Below, in pieces: positions 51,159 through 60,400 of a DNA stretch of 61,979 nucleotides (positions within the stretch are counted from its first letter, which is position 1; each line of letters opens with the position of its first letter). The translations under genes and the position numbers were made by a program. The DNA comes from Terriglobia bacterium (GTDB lineage Bacteria > Acidobacteriota > Terriglobia > Bryobacterales > Bryobacteraceae), in the NCBI GenBank assembly GCA_003175985.1, contig PSRJ01000070.1, positions 1 to 61,979 of the forward strand, written 5' to 3'. Below the pieces are notes generated by a model. It was not told where the DNA came from. It made no database searches and was given only the letters and a program-made list of their open reading frames with translations.

Positions 51159-51998
51159 TTAGTTCCGGGCGGACTTGTGTCTACGGCGCAACATACCGAG
51201 AACGCACAGACCGCTCCCCAGCATCAGAATGACCGAGGGTTCCGGCACGTTGCTTCCATCCTCGATAAAGAGCGTGTCGAGGAAAAAGCCATTCGAATCG
51301 GCCAGTCCGTTGTTCATGCTGGTCCAGGCTACGATTCTGCTGATAGTCGGATGCGTCGGATCCTGCCCCAGGAAGGCCAGTAATGGCGCGTCATTGCAGG
51401 GTTGCGGGTTGGGATTCAACGAGGCCAGGCCCGAGCAGACACCGCCCAAACCGCTGGCCACCAACGAATACGTCCCCAGCAGGTTATTCTGCCCGTCGAA
51501 GGCCTGTAAGGTTGCGCTGAAATCCGTCAGTGAACGAGAGCTGATGTAGAAACCGGCGCTCGTAACGGGGGAACTGAAGGAGATCGTGAGGGCATTCGGG
51601 CCGAGCACGCCGAGTAAGTTGTCGCCAAACCCCGGCGTCATGCCTGTAGGAGCGCCGAAGTGGCCGGCGAACGTCGAGACGCTCTGTCCCGCAATCGCGT
51701 CTGGAAACGTCCAGGAGCTGCCATCCCAGGCATAAATTGTGTTATCCGCGCGCTGCAGCAACCCCACCGAGCCCAGTGTGATGTTCACGGCGTGATTCGA
51801 AGTCGTGTTGGGAATCGTGCCGGGTGCGCCGGTGGCTTCGCCGAAAGCACCGAACCAGTCCACGGGATCGTTTGAGAATATCTGGCCCTGGGTGAGACAG
51901 GAAGTCAGATTTCCATTCAAGCTACACGTTACACCGCCGGCGTTGCCAACGACCGACATACCGACTGCGATGCCAACAACTGCGAGCGCTCGCCTCAT
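51159..51998 (-). CDS. PEP-CTERM sorting domain protein
   Basis: This 279-residue protein has a signal peptide (MRRALAVVGIAVGMSVVGNAGG) and ends with the sorting signal VPEPSVILMLGSGLCVLGM followed by RRRHKSARN. Such proteins are processed by an exosortase and are often linked to exopolysaccharide. The body contains aromatic and Gly/Ser-rich beta segments with no known domain; four Cys residues lie in pairs. No exosortase gene is in the window. TACACT lies 13 nt before the ATG. Confidence 0.88.
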   Translation of the reverse strand: MRRALAVVGIAVGMSVVGNAGGVTCSLNGNLTSCLTQGQIFSNDPVDWFGAFGEATGAPGTIPNTTSNHAVNITLGSVGLLQRADNTIYAWDGSSWTFPDAIAGQSVSTFAGHFGAPTGMTPGFGDNLLGVLGPNALTISFSSPVTSAGFYISSRSLTDFSATLQAFDGQNNLLGTYSLVASGLGGVCSGLASLNPNPQPCNDAPLLAFLGQDPTHPTISRIVAWTSMNNGLADSNGFFLDTLFIEDGSNVPEPSVILMLGSGLCVLGMLRRRHKSARN

Positions 51999-52184
51999 GC
52001 AATTCGAACCAAGTGTACAGTTTAGGACGCCAGCCCTATTGAAACAAGAGGAATAACACAGAACCAGTGCCAGCAGGTTCCAAACCCACCCCGGCGAATC
52101 GCAGTAGCAGTCGCCTAAGTAGTTTGTTTATAACGAAAACGAGGTATCACGCGTTCTAGTACCCTGGATATACCCACACCCGAG

Positions 52185-54161
52185 TCAGGGCTCTGTGCGG
52201 CGTTGTCTTTCGTAAGGTTTCTTCAGGTATTTGCCGGCTTCTTCCTGCGCGCCCTGCGTGTTGTCTTTGGTTCGTACGCCCAGGTTGTACTCGTTGACTG
52301 CGCGCTCCCTTTGTCCGGTGATGTCGAAGATCTTCCCCAGATTGATGTGCGACCAGACTTCGGTCCATTTGGGATCGAGATCGCCGCTCAAAGCCTCCCG
52401 GAACTCGTTGGCCGCGGACTGGTAGTTGTTCTGGAGGAAATAGACTTCGGCAATGCGGTAGTGCGCCAGAGAACTGGTGCGGTTGGTAGTAAGCGCCTTC
52501 TGATATTCCTGTAACGCTTCGCCAAATTCGCTGAGCTCGGCAAATTCTTCGCCGCGCCGGATAGCAACGGCCACCCGCACCTGGTTGCTGAACCGCAAGA
52601 CGCGGCCATCGGGGTCAATGGTCACTGTTTTCGGCTTCCCGAACGTGTCGACGGAGAACTCCGAGGAGGTCCCGACCACTTCGACCCGCTTCTCCTCGGG
52701 GTTACCTTCAGTTTCGATCTTCAGATTGACCGGCATGCGGAAAGTATCCAGATCCTGAGCGATCTTCCCCATGACCCGAAACCCCTTCTGTGTGCGGAAT
52801 ATGGTGTATTCGAGCTTGAATTCCGGGGCGCCGCTGGATTCGATCCACTGAATGAAAAAGTATCCCAAATCCTGGCCCGCAACCGTTTCGGCAACTTTTC
52901 GGAAATCGTCCGTAGAAGCCGATTTCCAAGCGAATTGCTGTGCGTAGGTCTTCAGGGCCTGAAAGAACTTGTCGTCTCCCATCACGTATCGGAGCATGTT
53001 CAGGACGGCGGCGCCTTTGCTTCCGGTGAGCGCCCACAGCTCGGGCGAGTAGTCCTCCAGCCGCGCGGCTTGCACGATCGGGACGTTATCGATGGTTAAC
53101 CCTTCCACCATGGTGTCGCGAAGCTGGGATTGGAATGCGCCAGGACCGTTCAGGTGTTCACTCCACAGTAATTCGGAATAACTCGCCAAGCCGTTAGTCA
53201 GCCAAAGATGATTCCGTGAGGCGGGGGAAACCAGTTGTTCAAACCACTGTCGTGTGACCTCGTTGGACAGCAATCTGCCATTTGGTTCGCGGCCGATGCC
53301 GCGAGGCGAAAGAAAGATCAGACCCGGCGCCGCGAAGCCATTCGGCGCGCCGGCTTCCGTTTCCACTACAGTCAGATTGGCGTAAGGCGGCAGGCCGAAC
53401 ATACCGGTGAAGTGGGACATCACCTTTCCCGTCTCCTGGCCATAAGCCTGGGCCATGTCCGCTTCCGGACCGCGGAAGTACAGCGTCGTAGTGACACCCT
53501 CGGATTGCGCCTTTACCGGATCGCCTTTCACCACGGCGAAACTGGCCGGAAACGATGGCCGCTCAAACTTAAACTCGAATGCGTTCTTGTCGCCAACGGC
53601 CTGCCGGGAATCGATCCCGCTGGCTACAACCGTATATCCCGCGGGGACCGTAACCCGCATATTCGCGGCAAACCGGTCGGTGGTGTAGCCGCTGACGGGG
53701 AGCCACCGCGCGGGGTACATCAAATATGCAAAGTCGGGGTGGATGGCAGCGAACTTGATCCCGTATACGGGCGACTCCTCCTGGCCCGAGAGACGCCCGT
53801 CATAGTAGAACGTGACAGTGACGGGCTGGCCCTTGGGCAGCGACGACTCGAAATTCAGCCGCACGGTGAAATCCTGCTGGTTGCGCGAAGCGGGAATCTG
53901 TTTTCCCTTGTCGTCCACCACGCGCGAGACACTCAGCGCGTTATTCAGCTCGAAGCTGGCCGAGGTGGTGTTGTCATCCAGCGGAACAAAGCGCACGGTG
54001 ACTTTGGCCGTTAGCGTCTGGGTATTAGGCGACACTTCCGCATCGATCGCGTACGCATCCACGTCGATTCGATTGCGCCGCTCCTGGGCCTGGGCGGGTA
54101 CCAAAAATAGAAGTAGCGTAACGGCGGATGCCGCCGCGCAATGGCGAAGATTAAGAAGCAT
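52185..54161 (-). CDS. M1-peptidase-like protein without catalytic residues, C-terminal TPR
   Basis: This is a 658-residue exported protein (signal peptide 'AAASAVTLLLFLVPAQAQ'). The fold follows M1 aminopeptidases, but HExxH reads N300-E301-V-T-R304, the third zinc ligand Glu is N323 in 'WLTNGLASYSE', and GAMEN reads 'GAPNGFA'. Zinc binding and catalysis should be lost. A TPR region of two to three units ends the protein (about 555-640). It overlaps the 3' end of lpxB by 11 bp. It may bind peptides or assist envelope assembly. Confidence 0.85.
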   Translation of the reverse strand: MLLNLRHCAAASAVTLLLFLVPAQAQERRNRIDVDAYAIDAEVSPNTQTLTAKVTVRFVPLDDNTTSASFELNNALSVSRVVDDKGKQIPASRNQQDFTVRLNFESSLPKGQPVTVTFYYDGRLSGQEESPVYGIKFAAIHPDFAYLMYPARWLPVSGYTTDRFAANMRVTVPAGYTVVASGIDSRQAVGDKNAFEFKFERPSFPASFAVVKGDPVKAQSEGVTTTLYFRGPEADMAQAYGQETGKVMSHFTGMFGLPPYANLTVVETEAGAPNGFAAPGLIFLSPRGIGREPNGRLLSNEVTRQWFEQLVSPASRNHLWLTNGLASYSELLWSEHLNGPGAFQSQLRDTMVEGLTIDNVPIVQAARLEDYSPELWALTGSKGAAVLNMLRYVMGDDKFFQALKTYAQQFAWKSASTDDFRKVAETVAGQDLGYFFIQWIESSGAPEFKLEYTIFRTQKGFRVMGKIAQDLDTFRMPVNLKIETEGNPEEKRVEVVGTSSEFSVDTFGKPKTVTIDPDGRVLRFSNQVRVAVAIRRGEEFAELSEFGEALQEYQKALTTNRTSSLAHYRIAEVYFLQNNYQSAANEFREALSGDLDPKWTEVWSHINLGKIFDITGQRERAVNEYNLGVRTKDNTQGAQEEAGKYLKKPYERQRRTEP

Positions 54162-55299
54162 GTGCGACTTGTCCTTCCAGAATTCCTTGAATCAGGGCCG
54201 CCGCCCGGCGCGCCGGGTCGCCGTGCGTGGCCAGCCGGTGGCGGACCTCGTCCAGGCCAGCGCGCATTGCGGTACGGGCAGAATCGTCAGTGAGCAGCCG
54301 GCGCGCTTCGGCCGCGAGATTCTCGCCGGTCATGCGCCCCTGCATCAATTCGGGAACGAGCGGCCTGCCCGCAATGAGATTCACCATGCAATAAAAGGGA
54401 ACCCGAACCAGAAGTTTCCCGGCAACCCAGCTCGGCCAGCTCACCTTGTAAAACGCCACCAGGGGAGTGCCCAACAGCGCCGCCTCCACCGTAACAGTTC
54501 CGCTCGCGGCGAGCACAACGTCGGCATGCGCCATGGCGTCCCAGCTCTCTCCTTCAATCACCCTTAGTGGCGAGCGGCTGATGCGTTGTTCAAAAAACTT
54601 CACTCCGGTAGTCACCGAAGCCGGTAAAACGAAATTCATCGGGCGGTCCCGGTCCAGCCGCCGCACAGCGTCCAGAAGCGCGGGCAGATGGCGCGCAGCT
54701 TCGCCACGGCGGCTCCCGGGAAGTACTGCAATTAATGGACGATTCCCAGCCAACTCATGTTTCCGAAAAAACGCATCCCGGCTCATGGTTGGGCGCACCA
54801 GCGCCGCCAATGGATGGCCGATGTACGTGGCGGGCATGCCTGTGCGAGCGAAGAACTCCTCCTCGAACGGGAATATGCAAAGAACGCGCTTGAGGTAGCG
54901 GCGCATCGCTCGCAAACGTCCTTTGCGCCACGCCCACACCTGCGGCGCCACCAGGTACATGACGGGAATGCCTTCCTTGTGGAGTCGGCGGGCCACGCGC
55001 AGGTGGAAGTCTGGGGAATCGGTGAGGATCGCCAGGTCCGGGCGAACTTCAGTCGCGGCGGCAATTAACCTTTTGTATTCCTGATAGATACGCGGAATAT
55101 GTTCAACCACTTCTCCAAGACCTACTACAGCCAGGCTGGCGGCGTCCACCACCGTTCGCACGCCGGCTGACCGCAGTCGGGGCCCCGTGCAGCCGAAGAA
55201 TTCAGCTTCCGGCCACAGGCTCCGCAACTCTTCCACTACCAGAGCGGCATACAGATCGCCCGAGGCCTCTCCCGCGGAGACCAAAATCTTCGGATGCAT
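54151..55299 (-). CDS. lpxB: Lipid-A-disaccharide synthase
   Basis: This 382-residue glycosyltransferase joins UDP-diacylglucosamine and lipid X in lipid A synthesis. It has 'ILVSAGEASGDLYAALVVEEL', 'LTDSPDFHLRVARRLHKEGIPVMYLVAPQVWAW', 'VLPGSRRGE' and 'VLAASGTVTVEAALLGTPLVAFYKVS', all diagnostic of LpxB. It places the organism among diderm bacteria with lipopolysaccharide. The 3' end overlaps the M1-like gene, so the two form an operon. Its start is 41 bp from the divergent gene at 55341, with TAAACT 9 nt upstream. Confidence 0.95.
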   Translation of the reverse strand: MHPKILVSAGEASGDLYAALVVEELRSLWPEAEFFGCTGPRLRSAGVRTVVDAASLAVVGLGEVVEHIPRIYQEYKRLIAAATEVRPDLAILTDSPDFHLRVARRLHKEGIPVMYLVAPQVWAWRKGRLRAMRRYLKRVLCIFPFEEEFFARTGMPATYIGHPLAALVRPTMSRDAFFRKHELAGNRPLIAVLPGSRRGEAARHLPALLDAVRRLDRDRPMNFVLPASVTTGVKFFEQRISRSPLRVIEGESWDAMAHADVVLAASGTVTVEAALLGTPLVAFYKVSWPSWVAGKLLVRVPFYCMVNLIAGRPLVPELMQGRMTGENLAAEARRLLTDDSARTAMRAGLDEVRHRLATHGDPARRAAALIQGILEGQVAHAS

Positions 55300-55340
55300 C
55301 TGCTTATGAGTTTAACGCCTTGTTACAATCGACCACGGGG

Positions 55341-56093
55341 ATGTCCAGCGAAACAGAACGGTCCCGAATGACCGTGGAGGATCTTGCCGAACGCTTTCGC
55401 GGCGAGATGATCCCACTCACCGGCAAATTCTCCTACTTCTGCACGCTGCCTATGGCGGAGGACGACTTGCGCCAGTACCTGCACGATCCCATAGCCGCAC
55501 TCTCTCCGGCCATCGTTTCCGCTTTGCCGAACGTGGATATCATTCTCGCGCCTTACCTGGAGAAAGGGAATGGGAAATCGGGTGACGCCGTTAGCTTCGA
55601 GCGGCCCGTCGAGCCACGCTACATTCCCTCATCACGCCGCGATGCGGGGGCTTCGGTGGTGCTGGCGCTGGCAGTAAAGGACCTTGAAGTCGCGGACTAT
55701 CATTACCAGTTTTACAATGCGTTGGCCGCCTTGGTGGCGGATCGGTGTTCGCAGGAAGTCCAGGAACGGTTTCACCGCACAATTCGCGAGGAACTCGGCG
55801 CCGAAGTCCACGGAGAGGTTGACGAGAAGAGCTGGCACCTGAAACAGGCTTTGCTGCGCAGGCAGACGAACGTCCGCAAGGAGACCAAGCTCTTCCGCGA
55901 GTACGCGCGCCAGGCATTTGAAGATACCCTTACGCTCTACCTCCATGGAACCTGCTGCGACATCGATATCGAGACCGGGCCCCGTCAGATGCCGAGTCGC
56001 TACCTGCGCCGCCGGCTGGAACTGCTGATCTCGCTGTTTCCGCCGCCCGAAGGATACGCGGTCTTGCCGGAGCAGTTGAAGACGCGAACCTGA
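55341..56093 (+). CDS. Hypothetical protein
   Basis: I do not recognise this 250-residue protein. It is soluble and charged, with 'MTVEDLAERFRGEMIPLTGKFSYFCTLPM', a run 'DYHYQFYNALAALVADRCSQEVQERFHR' and 'RYLRRRLELLISLFPPPEGYAVLPEQL'. A pair of Cys in 'GTCCDIDIETGPRQMPSRYL' may matter. No signal peptide or membrane helix is found. ATG 55341 has GGGG just before it; TACAAT ends 11 nt upstream. It is divergent from lpxB and convergent with ribE. Confidence 0.78.
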   Translation: MSSETERSRMTVEDLAERFRGEMIPLTGKFSYFCTLPMAEDDLRQYLHDPIAALSPAIVSALPNVDIILAPYLEKGNGKSGDAVSFERPVEPRYIPSSRRDAGASVVLALAVKDLEVADYHYQFYNALAALVADRCSQEVQERFHRTIREELGAEVHGEVDEKSWHLKQALLRRQTNVRKETKLFREYARQAFEDTLTLYLHGTCCDIDIETGPRQMPSRYLRRRLELLISLFPPPEGYAVLPEQLKTRT

Positions 56094-56106
56094 ACGGCTT
56101 CTCGGG

Positions 56107-56748
56107 TTAGTAGCCGTTCTCCCGCAGACTTTCCACGGTGAGCGCGGTTTTCGTTTCGATTTTGCGCAGGAGCTTTTCCACGTGCTTCGCCAGAATGTCG
56201 CACTCGAGGTTTACCTTCGCTCCAGGCCCGTAGCCGGCGAGCGTGGTGTTTCGGTACGTGTGCGGGATGATGGTCACGGAGAGCACGTCCGCCTCCAAGG
56301 CCGCTATCGTGAGACTGATGCCGTCGATGGCAATCGACCCTTTGAATACCAGAAAGGCATCCAACTCCCCAGGCACGCGGATGCGCAACCACCAGTTCTC
56401 GCCGCCGAGGGCATCGAGCGAAAGGAATTCGCCCGTGCCATCGACGTGCCCCTGCACGATGTGACCGCTAAGGCGGCCGCTGGGAGAGAGCGGACGTTCC
56501 AGGTTCACCCGCGAACCGGGACGCAACACGCCCAGGTTAGACCGCCGCAGAGTTTCGGGCGCCAGATCGGCCGCGAAGGAATCGGAACGCAGGTCCACCG
56601 CCGTCAGGCAGACCCCGTTCACCGCGATACTCGCGCCTTCGCGCATGTCTTCCATGACCGTGTGGCAGGCGACGCGAAGGCGCGAACCGGCCGCCCGGGC
56701 ATCCACGGACGCTACCGTTCCCAGTTCTTCAATGATTCCCGTGAACAT
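56107..56748 (-). CDS. ribE: Riboflavin synthase alpha chain
   Basis: This 213-residue protein has the two related barrels of riboflavin synthase: MFTGIIEELGTVAS at the start, 'GVCLTAVD' in the first half and 'GHIVQGHVDGTG' with 'DGISLTI' in the second. It dismutates two lumazine molecules to riboflavin. The start MFTGIIEE is universal in the family, so a longer upstream frame is rejected. It overlaps ribD by 20 bp and belongs to the ftsY-ribD-ribE unit. No FMN riboswitch is near it. Confidence 0.95.
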   Translation of the reverse strand: MFTGIIEELGTVASVDARAAGSRLRVACHTVMEDMREGASIAVNGVCLTAVDLRSDSFAADLAPETLRRSNLGVLRPGSRVNLERPLSPSGRLSGHIVQGHVDGTGEFLSLDALGGENWWLRIRVPGELDAFLVFKGSIAIDGISLTIAALEADVLSVTIIPHTYRNTTLAGYGPGAKVNLECDILAKHVEKLLRKIETKTALTVESLRENGY

Positions 56749-57838
56749 CGACGTATCCCTCGACGGCGAATTCATCCGGCGGAATCGGGTGAATGGTGAC
56801 TGCGTGGATGCGAATCGCGTCAACCCGGCGGCGTCTCCCGATGCCACCCGCCAGCGGCAGCGCCTCCAGACCCCCCAGGATCTTGGGGCCGTAGTAAAAG
56901 AAGATGCGATCCACCGAGCCGCTTTCGAGCGCCGTCCAGTTGATCTTGCTCCCCGCCTCGACGATTAGCGAGAGATATCGCTGCCTGCCTAACCAATTGA
57001 TGACGCCGCGCAGATCGGCTCGGCCGCCGGGACCATCCATTACCAGCACTTGAATACCCCGGCCCTCCAGCATCTTGCGCCGTTCGGGCGACGAGGCGGA
57101 AGTCGTTACCACTACGACATCACCCGCGGCGGAGCGCACCATTTTCGAATCCATCGGAAGGCGAAGCTGGGAATCGAGCACCATGCGCAGCAACGGGCGG
57201 CTGCGCGGCAGGCCGGTGCGGTCGGTCAGCAGGCAGTCGTCGGCGAGAACAGTGCCGATGCCGGTGAGGATGGCATCGTGATCGTGCCGCAGTTGCTGTA
57301 CATGTTCGCGTGCGTGCTCACTCGTGATCCAACCGCGATTATCGTCGGGCGCGGAAATTTTACCGTCCAAAGTGATGGCTGTTTTCAGAGTCACCAGGGG
57401 CCGGCCGGTGCGCATGAAGTGCAGAAAGGCTTCGTTGATCTTTTCCGCCTCGGCGGTAAACTCCGACGCGATCTCAACGGCCACGCCCGCCTCGCGCAGC
57501 TTGCGAAATCCCTGGCCTCCAACCAGGGGATTCGGATCTTGCAACGGCGCTACAACGCGCGAAACTCCGGCAGCGATCAGTGCATCCACGCAAGGCGGCG
57601 TACGGCCCTGATGCGAGCAGGGCTCCAGGTTGATGTAGAGTGTGGCCCCCCGCGCCGCCTCGCCGGCTTGTGCCAGTGCAAGGATCTCGGCATGCTGCAC
57701 GCCGGCATAGGTGTGACAGCCACGGCCAACCACCTGCTCATCACGCACGAGTACGGCCCCCACCATGGGGTTCGGACTGGTCAAACCACGCCCCTGGCGT
57801 GCCAAGTCCAGAGCCACGTGCATAAAGGCAACGTTCAT
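56729..57838 (-). CDS. ribD: Bifunctional riboflavin biosynthesis protein RibD
   Basis: This 369-residue enzyme has an N-terminal deaminase with zinc ligands H49 (HAE, E51), C74 and C83 in 'EPCSHQGRTPPC', and a C-terminal reductase ('RPLVTLKTAITLDGKIS', 'LIVEAGSKINWTALESG'). Together they convert the pyrimidine intermediate to 5-amino-6-ribitylaminouracil phosphate. The ATG overlaps the ftsY stop as ATGA. GTP cyclohydrolase II and lumazine synthase genes are not in the window. Confidence 0.95.
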   Translation of the reverse strand: MNVAFMHVALDLARQGRGLTSPNPMVGAVLVRDEQVVGRGCHTYAGVQHAEILALAQAGEAARGATLYINLEPCSHQGRTPPCVDALIAAGVSRVVAPLQDPNPLVGGQGFRKLREAGVAVEIASEFTAEAEKINEAFLHFMRTGRPLVTLKTAITLDGKISAPDDNRGWITSEHAREHVQQLRHDHDAILTGIGTVLADDCLLTDRTGLPRSRPLLRMVLDSQLRLPMDSKMVRSAAGDVVVVTTSASSPERRKMLEGRGIQVLVMDGPGGRADLRGVINWLGRQRYLSLIVEAGSKINWTALESGSVDRIFFYYGPKILGGLEALPLAGGIGRRRRVDAIRIHAVTIHPIPPDEFAVEGYVDVHGNH

Positions 57839-58785
57839 TTTTCGAAAAGCGAATCGATGAAGCTCTCCGCGTCGAAAGGAAGCAGGTCGTCCAGCTTTTC
57901 GCCGACACCGACGTAGCGGATGGGGAGGTTCAACTCGCGCGCGATGGCCACCACGATGCCGCCCTTGGCGGTGCCGTCCAGTTTCGTGAGGACGATGCCA
58001 GTCACACCGGATGTCTCCGTGAACTTACGGGCCTGTTCCAGTCCATTTTGCCCCGTTGTGGCATCGAGCACCAACAGCACCTCATGGGGAGCCTCGGGGA
58101 CGACTTTTCTCGCAGTGCGCGCCATCTTTTGCAACTCCGCCATAAGGTTTTCCTTGGTTTGCAGCCGTCCGGCGGTATCGACGATTACGTAATCGACTCT
58201 ACTGGCCCGCGCTGCCTGGAGCGCATCGAAGAGCACCGCGCTGGGATCGCTGCCCGCGCTCTGACGAATCACCCGTGTCTTTGTACGCTCTCCCCAGATT
58301 TCCAACTGTTCAATAGCGGCGGCGCGAAAGGTATCGGCGGCGCACAGGAGAACCGTACGCCCTTCGTTCTTGAAGCGGTTCGAGAGCTTGCCGATGGTGG
58401 TGGTTTTCCCCGACCCGTTCACACCTACCACGAGGACCACGGCCGGAGGTTCGCTGACTCGTGCGGGCGCACGCTCGCTCGCTTGGAGGATCTCCAGCAG
58501 TTGCTCGCGGATGAGCCCTTTCAGCTCCGTCGGGTCGTTCAATTGATGGCGTTCCACGCGGCCGCGAATGGTAGTGAGAATCTCTTCGGTGGTCCGCACG
58601 CCAATGTCCGCGGAGATGAGCGTGAACTCGAGCTCATCGAGCAGATCCGGATCGATCTCCTTCTTGCCCTGAATCAGGTCGTCCACAGCGGACACCAGTC
58701 CCGCGCGTGTTTTCTGGACGCCGCTCTTCAGTTTTTCCAGCAGGGAAGGCTCTTGTTCGACCGAGCCGAATAGCGTTTGGATCAT
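57835..58785 (-). CDS. ftsY: Signal recognition particle receptor FtsY
   Basis: The 316 residues comprise the N and G domains: an N-terminal helical bundle ('LLEKLKSGVQKTRAGLVSAVDDLI'), the P-loop GVNGSGKTTT (121-130), 'DTAGR', and 'TKLDGTAKGG'. The acidic A domain of E. coli FtsY is missing, as in many other bacteria. It targets ribosome-nascent chain complexes to the membrane. The start is the ATG of MIQTLFGSV; the longer frame upstream lies over the divergent gene. It heads the unit with ribD and ribE. Confidence 0.95.
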   Translation of the reverse strand: MIQTLFGSVEQEPSLLEKLKSGVQKTRAGLVSAVDDLIQGKKEIDPDLLDELEFTLISADIGVRTTEEILTTIRGRVERHQLNDPTELKGLIREQLLEILQASERAPARVSEPPAVVLVVGVNGSGKTTTIGKLSNRFKNEGRTVLLCAADTFRAAAIEQLEIWGERTKTRVIRQSAGSDPSAVLFDALQAARASRVDYVIVDTAGRLQTKENLMAELQKMARTARKVVPEAPHEVLLVLDATTGQNGLEQARKFTETSGVTGIVLTKLDGTAKGGIVVAIARELNLPIRYVGVGEKLDDLLPFDAESFIDSLFEK

Positions 58786-58810
58786 TGGTTCCCTTATTCT
58801 AACAATCGGG

Positions 58811-59752
58811 ATGGAAAAGGCGGCGATCTTCGGCGCAGCGGGCGTTACCGGAGGACTGATCGCGGCGGAACTCAGCCGTCGGGGGATTCCCATGCGTGTG
58901 GTCGGCCGCTCGCGTCCGAGGCTGGAGGCCACGTTCGAAACGTTAGAAGGCGCCGAGATCTTTGACGCCGATTTGGGCGACCTGCGCGCGGCGAGCGCAG
59001 CCGCGCGCGGCGTAGATACCATTATTTACGCCGTTGGTCTTCCCTACCCCTCACATCATTTACACCCCGCTCTGATGCGCACGACTGTGGAAGCTGCAGT
59101 CGCCATGCAGGTCAAGCGGCTGGTATTGATTTCGAGCGTGTACCCGTATGGCGTGCCTCGAACACCGCGCGTGGCGGAAACTCATCCGCGTTTGCCCGAT
59201 ACGCGCAAGGGACAGTTTCGGAAACAACAGGAAGACATCGCTCTCGCGGCACAGCAGAAGGGGCAGATCGACAGCCTCGTGGTCCGCCTTCCGGATTTCT
59301 ATGGACCTGGCGCCGAGAATAGCCTGGCCCACCAGATCTTTAGTGCCGCCCTGGCGGGCAAGACGGCAAACTGGCTCGGACCGGTGAGCACGCCGCATGA
59401 ATTTGTATTTGTCCCGGATGCCGCGCCTGTCATTGTAGATCTCGCCGAGTGCGCCGATTGTTACGGCCAGGCCTGGAATTTCGGCGGGCCCGGCGCGATC
59501 AACACGCTTGACTTTATTACACGGGTCTACCGTGCTGCGGGACAAGCCCCCAAGTACCGGTCCGTGGGCCGCGGCATGCTGAAAATCATGGGCTGGTTCA
59601 GCTCCTTGATGCGCGAATTGCGCGAGATGCTCTACCTTCAGGAGACCCCTGTCATCCTGGACGACAGCAAGCTGATGGCGCGGTTTCCGAAGACCCATAA
59701 GACATCCTACGACGACGGCATTCGGCAGACCCTCGAGTGGATGCGGCGCTGA
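58811..59752 (+). CDS. NAD(P)-binding epimerase/dehydratase-like protein
   Basis: This 313-residue Rossmann-fold protein begins MEKAAIFGAAGVTGGLIAAEL with the GxxGxxG dinucleotide motif. It has 'VDTIIYAVGLPYPSHH' and 'LVLISSVYPYGVPRTPRVAE' with a Ser and Tyr of the extended short-chain dehydrogenase type, then 'VVRLPDFYGPGAENS'. It resembles sugar-nucleotide epimerases and NmrA-like proteins; no substrate can be named. Its start is only 25 bp from that of ftsY on the other strand, with TATTCT 10 nt upstream. Confidence 0.87.
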   Translation: MEKAAIFGAAGVTGGLIAAELSRRGIPMRVVGRSRPRLEATFETLEGAEIFDADLGDLRAASAAARGVDTIIYAVGLPYPSHHLHPALMRTTVEAAVAMQVKRLVLISSVYPYGVPRTPRVAETHPRLPDTRKGQFRKQQEDIALAAQQKGQIDSLVVRLPDFYGPGAENSLAHQIFSAALAGKTANWLGPVSTPHEFVFVPDAAPVIVDLAECADCYGQAWNFGGPGAINTLDFITRVYRAAGQAPKYRSVGRGMLKIMGWFSSLMRELREMLYLQETPVILDDSKLMARFPKTHKTSYDDGIRQTLEWMRR

Positions 59753-59842
59753 GCGCGCTCCTCTGCACTAATTCCCAGATTGCGCTGGTTCTCACACTGC
59801 TTTGGCACCCGATCTGCACACGTGAGTGTGGAGTAACCTGAC

Positions 59843-60400
59843 ATGACGACGACGTCACTAATCATTCTTATCGTTGCGGTTGTCGTTGTGGCGGGGGTCG
59901 TATGGTATCTGCTTCGGCAGCAACGCTCCAAAAAGCTGCGTTCGCATTTCGGACCGGAGTATGACCACGCCCTCCGCCAGTATGGCGACCGGCAGAAGGC
60001 CGAAGACGCTCTTCTCGCCCGACAAAACAGGATAGAGAAAATTCACGTTCATCCTCTTTCGGCACATGAGCGGGAACGCTTCGGAGAGCAATGGCATCTG
60101 GTGCAGTCGCGGTTCGTAGACGATCCCGCCGGATCGATTCGCGAGGCAGACAGGCTCGTCTGCGACGTGATGATTGCGCGCGGGTATCCCATGGTGGAAT
60201 TCGAGCGCCGCGCGGAGGATCTCTCCGTGGATCATCCGCAGGTGGTTCGCAATTTCCGCTCGGCCCACGCGATTGCGCAGCGCCATGAAAAGGGAGAGGC
60301 CAGTACGGAAGATTTGCGTCAGGCACTGGTCTATTACAGAGATCTGTTCGACGAACTGCTGGAGGCCCACACGATGGGGGCCAGGGAGATCCGACGATGA
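59843..60400 (+). CDS. Membrane-anchored hypothetical protein, helical
   Basis: This 185-residue protein has an N-terminal membrane helix (TSLIILIVAVVVVAGVVWYLL) followed by a basic stretch, so most of it lies in the cytoplasm. The soluble part contains 'ERFGEQWHLVQSRFVDDPAGSIREADRLVCDVMIARGYP' and 'EDLRQALVYYRDLFDELL'. Both blocks recur in the next protein. Proteins like this are frequent hypotheticals in Acidobacteriota. Its stop overlaps the next ATG by ATGA. Confidence 0.82.
   Translation: MTTTSLIILIVAVVVVAGVVWYLLRQQRSKKLRSHFGPEYDHALRQYGDRQKAEDALLARQNRIEKIHVHPLSAHERERFGEQWHLVQSRFVDDPAGSIREADRLVCDVMIARGYPMVEFERRAEDLSVDHPQVVRNFRSAHAIAQRHEKGEASTEDLRQALVYYRDLFDELLEAHTMGAREIRR

Noticed and set aside
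57050..57916. Plus-strand frame of 288 codons
   Set aside because: Antisense to ribD; no motif and no promoter or ribosome binding site.
57835..58810. FMN riboswitch upstream of the riboflavin genes
   Set aside because: The unit starts with ftsY and only 25 bp separate it from the divergent gene; there is no room for the aptamer.
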